DNA of 12,077 nucleotides, taken from NCBI GenBank assembly GCA_002482775.1, contig DLGQ01000105.1, forward strand, positions 25,387 to 37,463. The letters are read 5' to 3'. Source of the DNA: Flavobacteriales bacterium UBA7690 (GTDB lineage: Bacteria > Bacteroidota > Bacteroidia > Flavobacteriales_F > PHOS-HE28). Each line of letters begins with the position of its first letter. The first letter of the stretch is position 1. Below the pieces are notes generated by a model. That model saw nothing but the letters and a program-made list of their open reading frames with translations. It had not been told where the DNA came from and searched no databases. Positions 6,201 through 12,077 of the stretch are shown piece after piece. A program made the position numbers and the translations under genes.

Positions 6201-8116
6201 ACCGCACCACCATCACCACCGGTGTGAAAAGCGCCCACGGCACCGCCCTGGTGAACGGCCAGGTGGGCCTCGTGCGCGGCACAGCGCTGGTGAACGGCGC
6301 CGGTGAACTGCTGCTGACCGAAGCGGTGTTGAACAACTACAGCGCCACCACCACACAGCGCGTGAGCACCACGCGCGGCACGGCCTTGGTGAACGGCGAG
6401 CTCATCGACCCGGCTGAACTGTACCAGGCCACGGCCTTCGCCAATGCGGTATCGCGTCTGGTGCGCGGCACGGCCCTGGTGAACGGCTATCCCCTGGTGC
6501 GCGGAACCGCCTTGGTGAACACCATCGACGAGCAGGGCAACATCACCAGCACCAGTGCCTTGGTGAACGCCAACAGCCTGGTGAACACCACGGGCGGCGT
6601 CAACTCCACCACCATCACCCTCAACAGCAACACGCAAACGCTCGCCATCCTGGGTGATGAGGACATCGCCATCCTCACCGGGGCGGCCACCGGGCAAGTG
6701 GAGATGCGCTCCGTGAACCTGGTAACGGGCAACACCGTAGGCACGCACCTGATCATGCCCGGCACCTACCTCTCAAACAACTTCAACGTCACCTACGGCC
6801 TGGGCCACATCACCGTAACGCCAGCCCCGGCGCAGTTCACCATCCAGACCAACACCTTGCAGCAGACCTACGATGGTACGCCGCGTGCGGTGGGCGTGAC
6901 GGTGGTCCCCGCCGATGTGCCTTATACCGTGACCTATAATGGCAGCACCACGCCGCCGGTGAACGCGGGTAGCTACGCGGTGGTGGTAACGGTGAACGAC
7001 CCCAACTACGTGGGCAGCACGTCCGCCACACTGGTGGTGCAGAAGGCGAACCCGCAGCTATCGCTCGCCGGGTTGGCACAGACATACAGCGGCACCGCTC
7101 GCACGGTGACCGCCACCACCGTGCCCGCAGGTCTGGCCATCACCATCACCTACAACGGCAGCGCCACGGCGCCGGTGAACGCGGGAACCTATACCGTGGT
7201 GGCCACGGTGAACACCTCCAACTACGCGGGCACGCTCAGTAGCACACTGGTGGTGCAGAAGGCTCCGGCAACGGCCACCACGGGTGTGTACGTGATCAAC
7301 AAGGGTGCTCCGCTGCCCGGCTTCACGGCCACCTACAGCGGTTTCCTCAATGGGCAAACGGCTTCGGTGGTGACAGCTGTGTCGTTCTCCATCAGCCCCA
7401 ACTACACGGGCCAGGCAGGTGTGTACCAGATCATAGTGAACGCAACGGCCGCCAACTACACCTTCACCTCGGTGAACGGCACGTTGTACGTGAACCCCTC
7501 GGGACCGGGCACCAAGCAGGTGAAGCCAACCTTCATCTGCTACCAGGTGCAGAACCCACCGGTGAACGGCTATACGCACGTGGGGTATTTCAACTACGAC
7601 AACCCGAACTCCGCACCGGTCTACATCCCGGTGGGGCCGAAAAACGCGTTCTCGGGTTCGGCGCGCGATGCCTCGTTGCAACCCACGCTGTTCCTGCCCG
7701 GTATCAGTGCTCCCATCGCGGTGCCGTACATGGGCGGTGCCATCACCTGGCAGATCACCAGCAACAAGAACAACGGCACCACCGGCTCCATACCGGCGAA
7801 CAACTCCAACGTGGTGTGTACCAGCCCGGGGGTGAAGAGCCGTCCGGTGATCGAGGAACCCGCCCTGCCCACCAACGATGTGCGCATATACCCCAACCCC
7901 TCATCAGGCAAGGTGTTCGTGGACTTCGCACAGCACGGTGGCGCCGGTGCATTGGTGGAAGTCTACAACGCATTGGGTGCCCGCTGCCCGGTGCATGCAG
8001 CACCCAGCTCCGGTGAGCGCCTGGTTCTGGACCTCTCCGCACAGGGCACAGGACTGTTCATCATCCGCATTACGCACGAGAGCGGAACGGAGACACGCCA
8101 GGTCATCATCGAATGA
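3254..8116 (+). CDS. Giant secreted subtilisin-like protease with IPT-like, MBG and T9SS sorting domains
   Basis: This 1620-residue protein starts at the ATG at 3254, which begins a signal peptide (residues 1-26, ending VRAQ). Rough layout: beta-rich N-domain 27-185; pro-region 185-310; subtilase core 315-700 with Asp328 (VGVISDS), Asn454 (SAAGNFG) and Ser675 (FGTSAAAPHAAG), and a beta insert at about 465-600; IPT-like domain 743-834 (STVWLDGAPL); YGX-type MBG domain from 836 (KKYGEMLPVFTAQYS); a second MBG domain from 948 interrupted by an RGTALVNG array (995-1112); two tandem MBG repeats 1201-1337; a third YGX-type MBG 1339-1415; a Bacteroidota module 1419-1526 (NPNSAPVYIPVGPKNAFSG); and a T9SS type A sorting domain about 1537-1620 (IYPNPSSGKV). 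The subtilase His position appears to be Glu373 (DEGRAM), as in S53-like peptidases. It is predicted to be exported and anchored or released at the cell surface. The longer start at 3119 lacks a signal peptide and is rejected. Confidence 0.93.
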   Translation: MFPTSTHRRLSALLFAFIALVVHVRAQTNCAFTSILAQGYTVSIQSVVENPNGTHTIVLQVVNNGCSGCKKLNSFTVQAAPGTYSNVSVQLISGAFTYANLSMGPNLSGTTLTGFRINNSNGMGNGQAAAFSITYTLSGPLQAQRTEIKAGTQNTILASNFTAANFQAVKDCLAPAPAVIFPYFNPTVNKSYDIIGVELTSLYTIYQSTGTYISDDIFQILGNSVRIAIRTKPGQHEAAVSLLATSTYGLVQELNDPANNQVNGTYPINKLLLLNQLPTLLVSARPIYAALSNAGLITSQGDTALRSFRARQVFGVDGTGIKVGVISDSYNTKLGDQAADDVLRGDLPGLANAAHPDPVQVIQEFPFGTRTDEGRAMLQIIHDVAPGAELAFHTGFTGALDMAAGIRALEQAGCDVIVDDVSYISEPCFRDGVIAQAVDAVKALGVTYFSAAGNFGTKSWQGTFAPVAAPAGLVGQAHNFRSGFGTGTDILQGITLYEGEYTLVMQWDDGTPGTTTSSDFDIYLANTNGSTLFGFNRMNVGGDPLEVLPFVVTADSVQSNIVIVRESGTAAATLKYIVYRGTVKINEYGGLTSSTITGQANAAGAIAVGAVLYTNTPEYGGVPGAASFSSRGGTLVNGVDRNKPDLCAPNGVNTSVDLGGVNYDGDAFPNFFGTSAAAPHAAGVAALIQHGRNKYYGTTLSPDLLKGLLQNTATDMGTPGYDVASGAGLILADSALMGMASPTPYIHGISYDTTLTPGVDTLLLTVYGEYLNDQSTVWLDGAPLTSGVVIQGDTAIITLVQPFTGLYPQIQVYNPPMAGTNGNDGGLSNPLYFTTKETVLVRVGDATKKYGEMLPVFTAQYSVESVNGSTPLASAGLTQAEVDRILGLDLTTIATPLSNVGLWAITTDASDPLSPNSTVAATSTLDISLLERYNFLVDDGLLTIDPVGLHITPRDTTVVYNVPLTYLGLNYALSNGATITSTDRTTITTGVKSAHGTALVNGQVGLVRGTALVNGAGELLLTEAVLNNYSATTTQRVSTTRGTALVNGELIDPAELYQATAFANAVSRLVRGTALVNGYPLVRGTALVNTIDEQGNITSTSALVNANSLVNTTGGVNSTTITLNSNTQTLAILGDEDIAILTGAATGQVEMRSVNLVTGNTVGTHLIMPGTYLSNNFNVTYGLGHITVTPAPAQFTIQTNTLQQTYDGTPRAVGVTVVPADVPYTVTYNGSTTPPVNAGSYAVVVTVNDPNYVGSTSATLVVQKANPQLSLAGLAQTYSGTARTVTATTVPAGLAITITYNGSATAPVNAGTYTVVATVNTSNYAGTLSSTLVVQKAPATATTGVYVINKGAPLPGFTATYSGFLNGQTASVVTAVSFSISPNYTGQAGVYQIIVNATAANYTFTSVNGTLYVNPSGPGTKQVKPTFICYQVQNPPVNGYTHVGYFNYDNPNSAPVYIPVGPKNAFSGSARDASLQPTLFLPGISAPIAVPYMGGAITWQITSNKNNGTTGSIPANNSNVVCTSPGVKSRPVIEEPALPTNDVRIYPNPSSGKVFVDFAQHGGAGALVEVYNALGARCPVHAAPSSGERLVLDLSAQGTGLFIIRITHESGTETRQVIIE
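6236..6589 (+). repeat. Coding repeat array, core RGTALVNG, inside an MBG domain
   Basis: The 24-base core encodes [RH]GTALVN[GT] at 6236-6259, 6275-6298, 6374-6397, 6464-6487 and 6500-6523. Degenerate members are ATAFANA at 6428-6448, TSALVNA at 6551-6571 and NSLVNT at 6572-6589. Three units are preceded by LV (LVRGTALVN). Spacing is irregular (start-to-start distances of 39, 99, 90 and 36 nt), always a multiple of three, so the reading frame is kept. Third codon positions differ between units (gccctg, gcgctg, gccttg), so the array is not brand new and the peptide is under selection. It covers residues 995-1112, between the N-terminal and C-terminal halves of one MBG domain. Confidence 0.9.
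6850..7264 (+). repeat. Two tandem MBG repeat domains (coding)
   Basis: Two adjacent units of about 70 residues share QTY[DS]G, YNGS[TA]T.PVNAG[ST]Y, and end in TLVVQKA (residues about 1201-1262 and 1275-1337). DNA similarity is also obvious, for example around 'ccggtgaacgcggg' and 'ctggtggtgcagaagg'. These are Ig-like surface stalk modules common in Bacteroidota T9SS cargo and in Gram-positive adhesins. They probably extend the protease from the cell surface or bind glycans; that role is inferred. Confidence 0.8.
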
Positions 8117-8129
8117 TGGAACCACTGGA

Positions 8130-8164
8130 AGGGCCGCTCACCAACGTTCGGTGAGCGGCCCTTT
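8130..8164 (+). terminator. Rho-independent terminator after the protease gene
   Basis: A perfect 12-bp stem (gggccgctcacc / ggtgagcggccc) with a 7-nt loop is followed by a short TTT. It starts 14 bp after the protease stop codon. The U-tract is weak but the stem is long and GC-rich. It insulates the protease from the cyclase, whose start is only 27 bp further on. Confidence 0.75.
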
Positions 8165-8177
8165 CGCATGTGCGGCC

Positions 8178-8185
8178 TATCTTGG
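8178..8185 (+). promoter_or_regulatory. Possible -7 promoter element of the cyclase gene
   Basis: TATCTTGG matches the Bacteroidota -7 consensus TAnnTTTG at all but one base and ends 5 bp before the ATG at 8191. This arrangement would give a leaderless or nearly leaderless mRNA. No matching -33 TTG is seen about 20 bp upstream, where the terminator stem lies, so the call is weak. Confidence 0.3.
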
Positions 8186-8190
8186 CCCGT

Positions 8191-10176
8191 ATGCGCATTC
8201 TCCCATGCGTGCTCTTCCTGTTCGTTGGTCTGCTCTCCGCTCGCGGCCAGGGCGGGGCCATCGATAGTTTGAACGCGGTACTACGGTCCACCATCGCCGA
8301 TTCCACACGGGTGTCCACGCTGGTGGAACTGAGCAGCCAGCTCTCACGCACCTCGCCCAAAGGCGCCCTGCGCTTCGCCGTGGACGCCAAAGAACTGTCC
8401 GAACGCATCGGCTACACGAGCGGTCTGGCGCGCGCCTACAAGGCCATCGGCATGTGCTACTACTTCCAGAACAACTGGGTGGATGCCCTGCTCCACTGGA
8501 GGCTCGCACTGGAGACCTTCAAATCCATCAACGACCTCAATGGCGAGTCCAACATGTTGAACAACCTGGGCGCGGTGTACTTCAACGAAGGCGATGACAA
8601 GGCCGCGCTGGACTACTACCTGGAATCGCTGCGTGTGGCCGAAGCCAGCAAGGACTCGCTGCGCACGGTGACGGCGTTGGTGAACATCGGCACCGTGTAC
8701 CTGAACAAGGATGCCAGCACGCGCCTCGCCTTCAAGTACTACAAACGCGCCCTTCCGCTGAGCAAGGCCGTGGGCAACTACGACGCGTACGGCACCTGTG
8801 CGGTCAACCTCGGCGAGCTCTTCCTGCGCGCCGAGAGCAAGACCGATTCAGCGGGCTACTACAACCCCGACTCAGCCCTCTTCTATTTCGAGGCGGCGCT
8901 GGAAGCGGCCCGCAGTTCCGCCACGGGCAACGTGCCGTTCGCGCTCAAGAGCATCGGCCGCGTGTACACCATCCGCAAGGACTTCAACCGCGCCATCCAG
9001 TACCAGACCGAAGCGTACCGCATCGCCCTGGCCAACGATGCGCCGCTGGAGATGGCGCAGTCGCTGCTGAGCCTGGCGGACACGTACGAGAGCAAGGGCG
9101 AGATCGACCAGGCCATCGCCAAGTACGAAGAGGCGAAGGCCATTGCGGTGGAGATCGGCGCGCAGTACGAGATGAAATCCGCGTTCGATGGGCTGGCACT
9201 GAGCTATTCGCGCACCGCCGACTACAAGCAGGCGTACACCTACCTGAACCTATCTTCGGACATCAAGGACACCCTTTACAACGCCGAGATGGACAAGAAG
9301 CTGCAGGCGCAGACCTTGAGCTACGAGATCGAGAAGAAGGAAGGGCAGATCTCCCTGCTGGAAAAAGACCAGGAATTGCGCGATGTGGAACTGAAGCGGC
9401 AGAAGGCCATCCGCAACGCCACCATCGCCCTGGGCGTACTCTTCCTTGTGATGGCCGGCGGCATGTACAACCGCTACCGCTACACCAAGCGCACCAACAA
9501 GATCATCTCGCAAGAGAAGGAGCGCAGCGAGCAGCTGTTGTTGAACATCCTGCCCAAGGAAGTTGCCGAGGAATTGAAGGCCAAGGGAGAAGCCGAGGCG
9601 AAGCTAATCGATCATGTCACCGTGCTGTTCACCGACTTCAAGGGTTTCACGGCCATGAGCGAGCTGGTGAGCCCGCAGCAATTGGTGCGCGACCTGCACG
9701 AATGCTTCAGCTATTTCGACAAGATCTGCGGGCAGTACGGGCTGGAGAAGATCAAGACCATCGGCGATGCGTACATGGCGGTGGGCGGCCTGCCGGTGGA
9801 GAACGCCACCCATGCCAGCGATGCCATCAAAGTTGCACTGGCCATGCGCGACTTCATCGCCGAAGGCAAGGCGCGCAAGATCGCCGCAGGACTTCCCTAC
9901 TTCGAGATCCGCATCGGCATCCACACCGGCCCTGTCGTCGCCGGTATCGTTGGCGTGAAGAAGTTCCAGTACGACATCTGGGGCGATACGGTGAACACGG
10001 CGAGCCGCATGGAATCATCCGGCGCGGTGGCGCATGTGAACATCAGCGAGGCAACCTACGCACTGGTGGCCGCGGACCCCACGCTCGCATTCACACCACG
10101 CGGCAAGGTGCAGGCGAAGGGCAAGGGCGAGATGGCCATGTACTTCGTTCGCCGGTGCAACGAAGAAGAAGCGTAG
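8191..10176 (+). CDS. Membrane class III adenylate cyclase with N-terminal periplasmic TPR sensor
   Basis: This 661-residue protein should convert ATP to cAMP. Layout: signal peptide 1-19 (MRILPCVLFLFVGLLSARG), TPR repeats about 25-360, coiled coil about 364-409, one membrane segment 411-429, a cytoplasmic linker with LLLNILPKEVAEELK, and the cyclase domain about 470-655. Catalytic residues are all present: metal Asp482 (LFTDFKGF) and Asp526 (IGDAYM), adenine-specifying Lys522 and Asp595 (YDIWGD), and transition-state Asn602 and Arg606 (VNTASR). Lys/Asp rather than Glu/Cys argues for adenylate, not guanylate, cyclase. The topology puts the TPRs in the periplasm and catalysis in the cytosol, so protein contacts outside the inner membrane may control cAMP. 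I chose ATG 8191 over the upstream GTG at 8170 because it begins the signal peptide. No partner gene is adjacent; the cAMP receptor is presumably elsewhere. Confidence 0.92.
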   Translation: MRILPCVLFLFVGLLSARGQGGAIDSLNAVLRSTIADSTRVSTLVELSSQLSRTSPKGALRFAVDAKELSERIGYTSGLARAYKAIGMCYYFQNNWVDALLHWRLALETFKSINDLNGESNMLNNLGAVYFNEGDDKAALDYYLESLRVAEASKDSLRTVTALVNIGTVYLNKDASTRLAFKYYKRALPLSKAVGNYDAYGTCAVNLGELFLRAESKTDSAGYYNPDSALFYFEAALEAARSSATGNVPFALKSIGRVYTIRKDFNRAIQYQTEAYRIALANDAPLEMAQSLLSLADTYESKGEIDQAIAKYEEAKAIAVEIGAQYEMKSAFDGLALSYSRTADYKQAYTYLNLSSDIKDTLYNAEMDKKLQAQTLSYEIEKKEGQISLLEKDQELRDVELKRQKAIRNATIALGVLFLVMAGGMYNRYRYTKRTNKIISQEKERSEQLLLNILPKEVAEELKAKGEAEAKLIDHVTVLFTDFKGFTAMSELVSPQQLVRDLHECFSYFDKICGQYGLEKIKTIGDAYMAVGGLPVENATHASDAIKVALAMRDFIAEGKARKIAAGLPYFEIRIGIHTGPVVAGIVGVKKFQYDIWGDTVNTASRMESSGAVAHVNISEATYALVAADPTLAFTPRGKVQAKGKGEMAMYFVRRCNEEEA

Positions 10177-10386
10177 CCTGCCGAGGCGATCACCCCTGCA
10201 CGGCCGGATCTTCGGGTCCGGGTCTGCTGCTGATCCGGTCGGGCCACGAGGTCGTTGAAGAAGAGACCGAAGTGGTCCATGCAACGGCTCATGCCGGTGT
10301 TGGTCTGGAGGTCTTTTCTTCCGCCCGAAGCACCACGCCCCCAACGGGGGGCATGCGATCCGCTCCCGAACAGGAACGTCCGCCCC
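10177..10386. other. Intergenic region between convergent genes, containing a probable decayed gene tail
   Basis: Bases 10289-10386 read in the -1/+2 frame relative to the neighbouring minus-strand gene look like the lost end of its sorting domain (see the pseudogene entry). The rest holds two hairpins without U-tracts: ccggatc-ttcg-ggtccgg at 10203-10220 and gccccc-aacg-gggggc at 10337-10352. No independent gene is supported. Confidence 0.5.
10289..10386 (-). pseudogene. Probable frameshifted C-terminal tail (T9SS sorting-domain remnant) of the 10387-11211 gene
   Basis: Removing one base near the stop of the upstream gene (minus-strand gccgaatagggg) joins it to a frame that stays open to a TGA at 10289-10291. 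The joined protein would run AHLFLAD-RGR and then MPPVGGVVLRAEEKTSRPTP. A short 'DxxGR' strand followed by 'P.GvyvLraegkt.r' is the layout of the last part of a T9SS type A sorting domain. The match is by eye and the segment is short, so this is an inference. A sequencing or assembly error is an equally good explanation. Confidence 0.4.
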
Positions 10387-11211
10387 CTATTCGGCCAGGA
10401 ACAGGTGTGCAGGTGCAGCGGGCCATTGCAGGTTCAACTGCGTGCCGTTCACCACCAGCTGTGCCTGGCCCACGGTGGGTGCGGCAGGTAGGCCGGTGGT
10501 GGTGGCACGCGGCGTGAAGCGGTACAGCGTGTTGGCCTCCGGAAAACCGAAGAGCGCATCGAAGTCGTAGGTGGCGGCGCTGTCCACTGCGATGGCATCG
10601 GGCGCGCCTTCCACCCAGATCTTCTCGTAGCAGCCGGAGAAGTCCACCGGCGAATAGAAGATGCCGCAGTTGGGTCCGCTGATGTTGTTGAAGACGGCCG
10701 TGCCGCCGCTGTTGGGGCCGATGTGGATGCTGATGGCACCGGTGGCCTGTTCCACCCGCACCTGCCCGCTGGCGAAGTTGATCTCCGCTCCGTTGCTCAA
10801 CTGCCAGCGGTGCCACTCCACGGTGAAGGTGCGCGCGCCGGGGGATCCGGCAACGGTGTACCGCACTTCGCTGTTCTGGTCGTGCGGCTCCAGGGTGGTG
10901 AAGAGCCCGTCCACGATGATCAACGAGCTGTCGTTGTCCACCCGCACGAAGCCGAAGTCGCCGATGTGGATCGGATGGTCGTCGCCCACCGGGAACGGCA
11001 CACCGAAGAAGTGGAACAGTTTACCATCCAGTTCGTTGATGCGATCGAAGCCCTCCAGATCGAAGTTGCACGCCGTGAAGTCGGCCAGTGGTTCGTATGC
11101 GGCGGTGGTGGCTTGGAAGGTGTAGCTCACTTGGGCGTGCAGCAGGTTCGGTGTTCCGCTGTGCAGTACGGCTAGCGCGGCGGCGCAACAGGCGGTGTAG
11201 GGTGTATGCAT
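10387..11211 (-). CDS. Secreted protein, T9SS-cargo-like, apparently truncated at the C-terminus
   Basis: This 274-residue protein starts at ATG 11209-11211 and opens with a signal peptide (MHTPYTACCAAALAVLHSGT and about ten more residues, cleavage near LLHAQ). The in-frame extension to 11316 is rejected for lack of an export signal. The body is beta-rich and resembles a Bacteroidota family of secreted proteins: YTFQATTAAYEPL, a FFGVPFPVGDD segment, SEVRYTVAGSPGARTFTVEWH, EINFASGQVRVEQATGAISIHIGPNSG, then LYRFTPRA before the C-terminus. From memory, relatives continue into a T9SS sorting domain after this point. Here the frame stops in what looks like its first strands (LVVNGTQLNLQWPAAPAHLF). 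See the adjacent pseudogene entry for the likely missing part. No enzymatic motif is visible. Without a sorting domain the product would remain in the periplasm. It converges with the cyclase gene. Confidence 0.8.
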   Translation of the reverse strand: MHTPYTACCAAALAVLHSGTPNLLHAQVSYTFQATTAAYEPLADFTACNFDLEGFDRINELDGKLFHFFGVPFPVGDDHPIHIGDFGFVRVDNDSSLIIVDGLFTTLEPHDQNSEVRYTVAGSPGARTFTVEWHRWQLSNGAEINFASGQVRVEQATGAISIHIGPNSGGTAVFNNISGPNCGIFYSPVDFSGCYEKIWVEGAPDAIAVDSAATYDFDALFGFPEANTLYRFTPRATTTGLPAAPTVGQAQLVVNGTQLNLQWPAAPAHLFLAE

Positions 11212-11377
11212 GGCAAGGGCCTTGGGGTTGAGGGCGAGGGGTCGCTCGAAGTTGCACGCGCCGTGCACACGCTTCGTCACTGCAGGTGGATAACGGTTGG
11301 GAAAGGGACGTTCCACATACGGTGCACGAGGTACAACGGCGCGGCTTCCCTGCGAACGAACCCGGTGTTGGTGACCA

Positions 11378-11405
11378 ACAAAAAAGCGGCGCCTCGCGGC
11401 GCCGA
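11378..11405 (-). terminator. Rho-independent terminator after the DUF6508-like gene
   Basis: On the minus strand cggcgcc-gcga-ggcgccg (7-bp stem) is followed by C and TTTTTT, then GTTGG. It begins 5 bp after the stop codon at 11410. Next to it, 11367-11379 is a palindrome (gttggt-g-accaac). The hairpin and tail are nearly identical to 11909-11940. Confidence 0.85.
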
Positions 11406-11409
11406 AGCA

Positions 11410-11832
11410 TCACCCTACCGTTGCCAACTGCGCTACGATACGGGCCAGCGTTCCCTTGCGCCATTCCTGGTCCACTAGACCATCGTTGAATCGCTCGCCG
11501 CGCACCAGTGCGGTAAGTGCTTGGCAACATTGGAAGCGATCGAAGGCATCGATGAGGTGTGGCCTTTCGTGGAAGGGTCGCTCCTTCGCGAATGCGATCC
11601 AGTCGACCTTCAACACCAGGTCCAACGCGTAGCACAGGTCGATGAGCTCCTGCACGGGTGTGCTATGCACCGGTGCGTACGTATAGGTACCATCGGCTTC
11701 CTTCGTTAACGGGTCCATGGCGGCTGGCAAGGGCGCACGCAACGTGGGCAGTAGCGCCAGCAACGGCTGGAAGTGCATCACGGGTAATGCCTCGATGCGG
11801 GTACGTTCCTCGGCTTCGCGCGTTCCGTCCAT
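11410..11832 (-). CDS. DUF6508-like protein of unknown function
   Basis: This 140-residue soluble protein resembles the DUF6508 family, as I recall it, in three places: an N-terminal helix LLALLPTLRAPL, a central segment STPVQELIDLCYALDLVLKVDW, and the C-terminal signature ALTALVRGERFNDGLVDQEW ending GTLARIVAQL. In that family the equivalent tail reads roughly 'LIR.dRFcEG.l...fe.G.l..ILrrL'. There is no signal peptide, membrane segment or catalytic motif, so it is probably cytoplasmic. The ATG at 11832 gives the full frame. An internal Met at 11776-11778 (MHFQPLLALLP) would remove an 18-residue acidic lead and is an alternative start. It sits alone between two terminators, so it is probably monocistronic. 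Confidence 0.72.
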   Translation of the reverse strand: MDGTREAEERTRIEALPVMHFQPLLALLPTLRAPLPAAMDPLTKEADGTYTYAPVHSTPVQELIDLCYALDLVLKVDWIAFAKERPFHERPHLIDAFDRFQCCQALTALVRGERFNDGLVDQEWRKGTLARIVAQLATVG

Positions 11833-11908
11833 GGATCGGAGGTCGTGGTTCGCGCTGGACGTTGCGGGCCCGTTGCACGATGGAGGCGACCCCTGCCCTA
11901 CCCACCCC

Positions 11909-11940
11909 CAACAAAAAAGCGGCGCCTCGCGGCGCCGCTT
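11909..11940 (-). terminator. Rho-independent terminator after the partial T9SS cargo gene
   Basis: On the minus strand gcggcgcc-gcga-ggcgccgc (8-bp stem) is followed by TTTTTTGTTGG. It lies 19 bp after the stop codon at 11960. The stem, loop and tail repeat those at 11378-11405 almost exactly. Confidence 0.88.
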
Positions 11941-11959
11941 CTGTAAGCATTGATCACGT

Positions 11960-12077
11960 TCACCGCTGCAACACCAACCGCTCGGTCTTGCGTTGCTCGC
12001 CTGCCACGACCTGCACCAGGTAGATCCCGGCGGCCAGTTCGTCCAGTTGGAAGCGACCGTTGAGCGTACCGGCTTGT
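11960..12077 (-). CDS. C-terminal end of a T9SS cargo protein (sorting domain), partial at the window edge
   Basis: Thirty-nine codons of a gene entering from the right edge end at the TGA at 11960-11962. The peptide GTLNGRFQLDELAAGIYLVQ followed by VVAGEQRKTERLVLQR is the classic end of a type A T9SS sorting domain: 'L..L.aGiYlvqv..g....te.lvlqr'. This directs the passenger through the outer membrane and is cleaved, usually with attachment of the cargo to the surface. The passenger itself lies outside the window, so its function cannot be judged. Confidence 0.85.
   Translation of the reverse strand, partial: QAGTLNGRFQLDELAAGIYLVQVVAGEQRKTERLVLQR

Noticed and set aside
6236..6589. Possible CRISPR-like spaced repeats
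   Set aside because: The repeats are in frame within a long coding sequence, spacing is irregular, and units differ at synonymous positions.
5501..6748. 415-codon open frame on the minus strand
   Set aside because: It is fully antisense to the protease gene. Its composition (many His, Gln, Val, Gly) comes from reading the RGTALVNG and MBG codons backwards.
10337..10352. gccccc-aacg-gggggc hairpin as a terminator between convergent genes
   Set aside because: It has no U-tract on either side and lies inside the probable decayed gene tail.

Overview
The window looks like part of a GC-rich (about 60% by eye) genome from the phylum Bacteroidota, probably a Flavobacteriales-like lineage. Two genes encode type IX secretion (T9SS) C-terminal sorting domains: the 1620-residue protease, and the gene cut off at the right edge. 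A third gene appears to have lost one. T9SS is confined to Bacteroidota. MBG repeats, the TPR-cyclase architecture, the lone SpoIIE phosphatase and starts without clear Shine-Dalgarno sequences fit the same group. No rRNA, tRNA, CRISPR array, insertion sequence or phage gene was seen.

Left part (1-3253). The first 79 bases exactly repeat an internal stretch of the phosphatase gene further right. A secreted or periplasmic protein with a Pro/Ala-rich linker follows on the minus strand. It is divergent from a small exported MORN-repeat protein on the plus strand. That gene converges on a minus-strand SpoIIE/PP2C phosphatase reduced to its catalytic domain. About 475 bp without a convincing gene separates the phosphatase from the giant protease.

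Centre (3254-10176). A very large secreted subtilisin-like protease carries an IPT-like domain, YGX-type MBG domains, tandem MBG repeats and a T9SS sorting domain. Its putative catalytic His position holds Glu. A coding repeat built on RGTALVNG interrupts one MBG domain. A strong hairpin separates this gene from a membrane class III adenylate cyclase with a periplasmic TPR sensor and all the adenylate-specifying residues.

Right part (10387-12077). Three minus-strand genes follow: a secreted protein whose sorting domain seems to have been cut off by a one-base frameshift, a DUF6508-like protein, and the C-terminal end of another T9SS cargo protein. The last two are each followed by nearly identical rho-independent terminators.

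Taken together this is a cell-envelope, secretion and signalling neighbourhood. There is no obvious multi-gene operon: most genes stand alone with their own flanking signals. I do not see a clear new multi-gene system. The best leads are the repeat array in the protease, its altered active site, the 79-bp duplication and the apparent frameshift.
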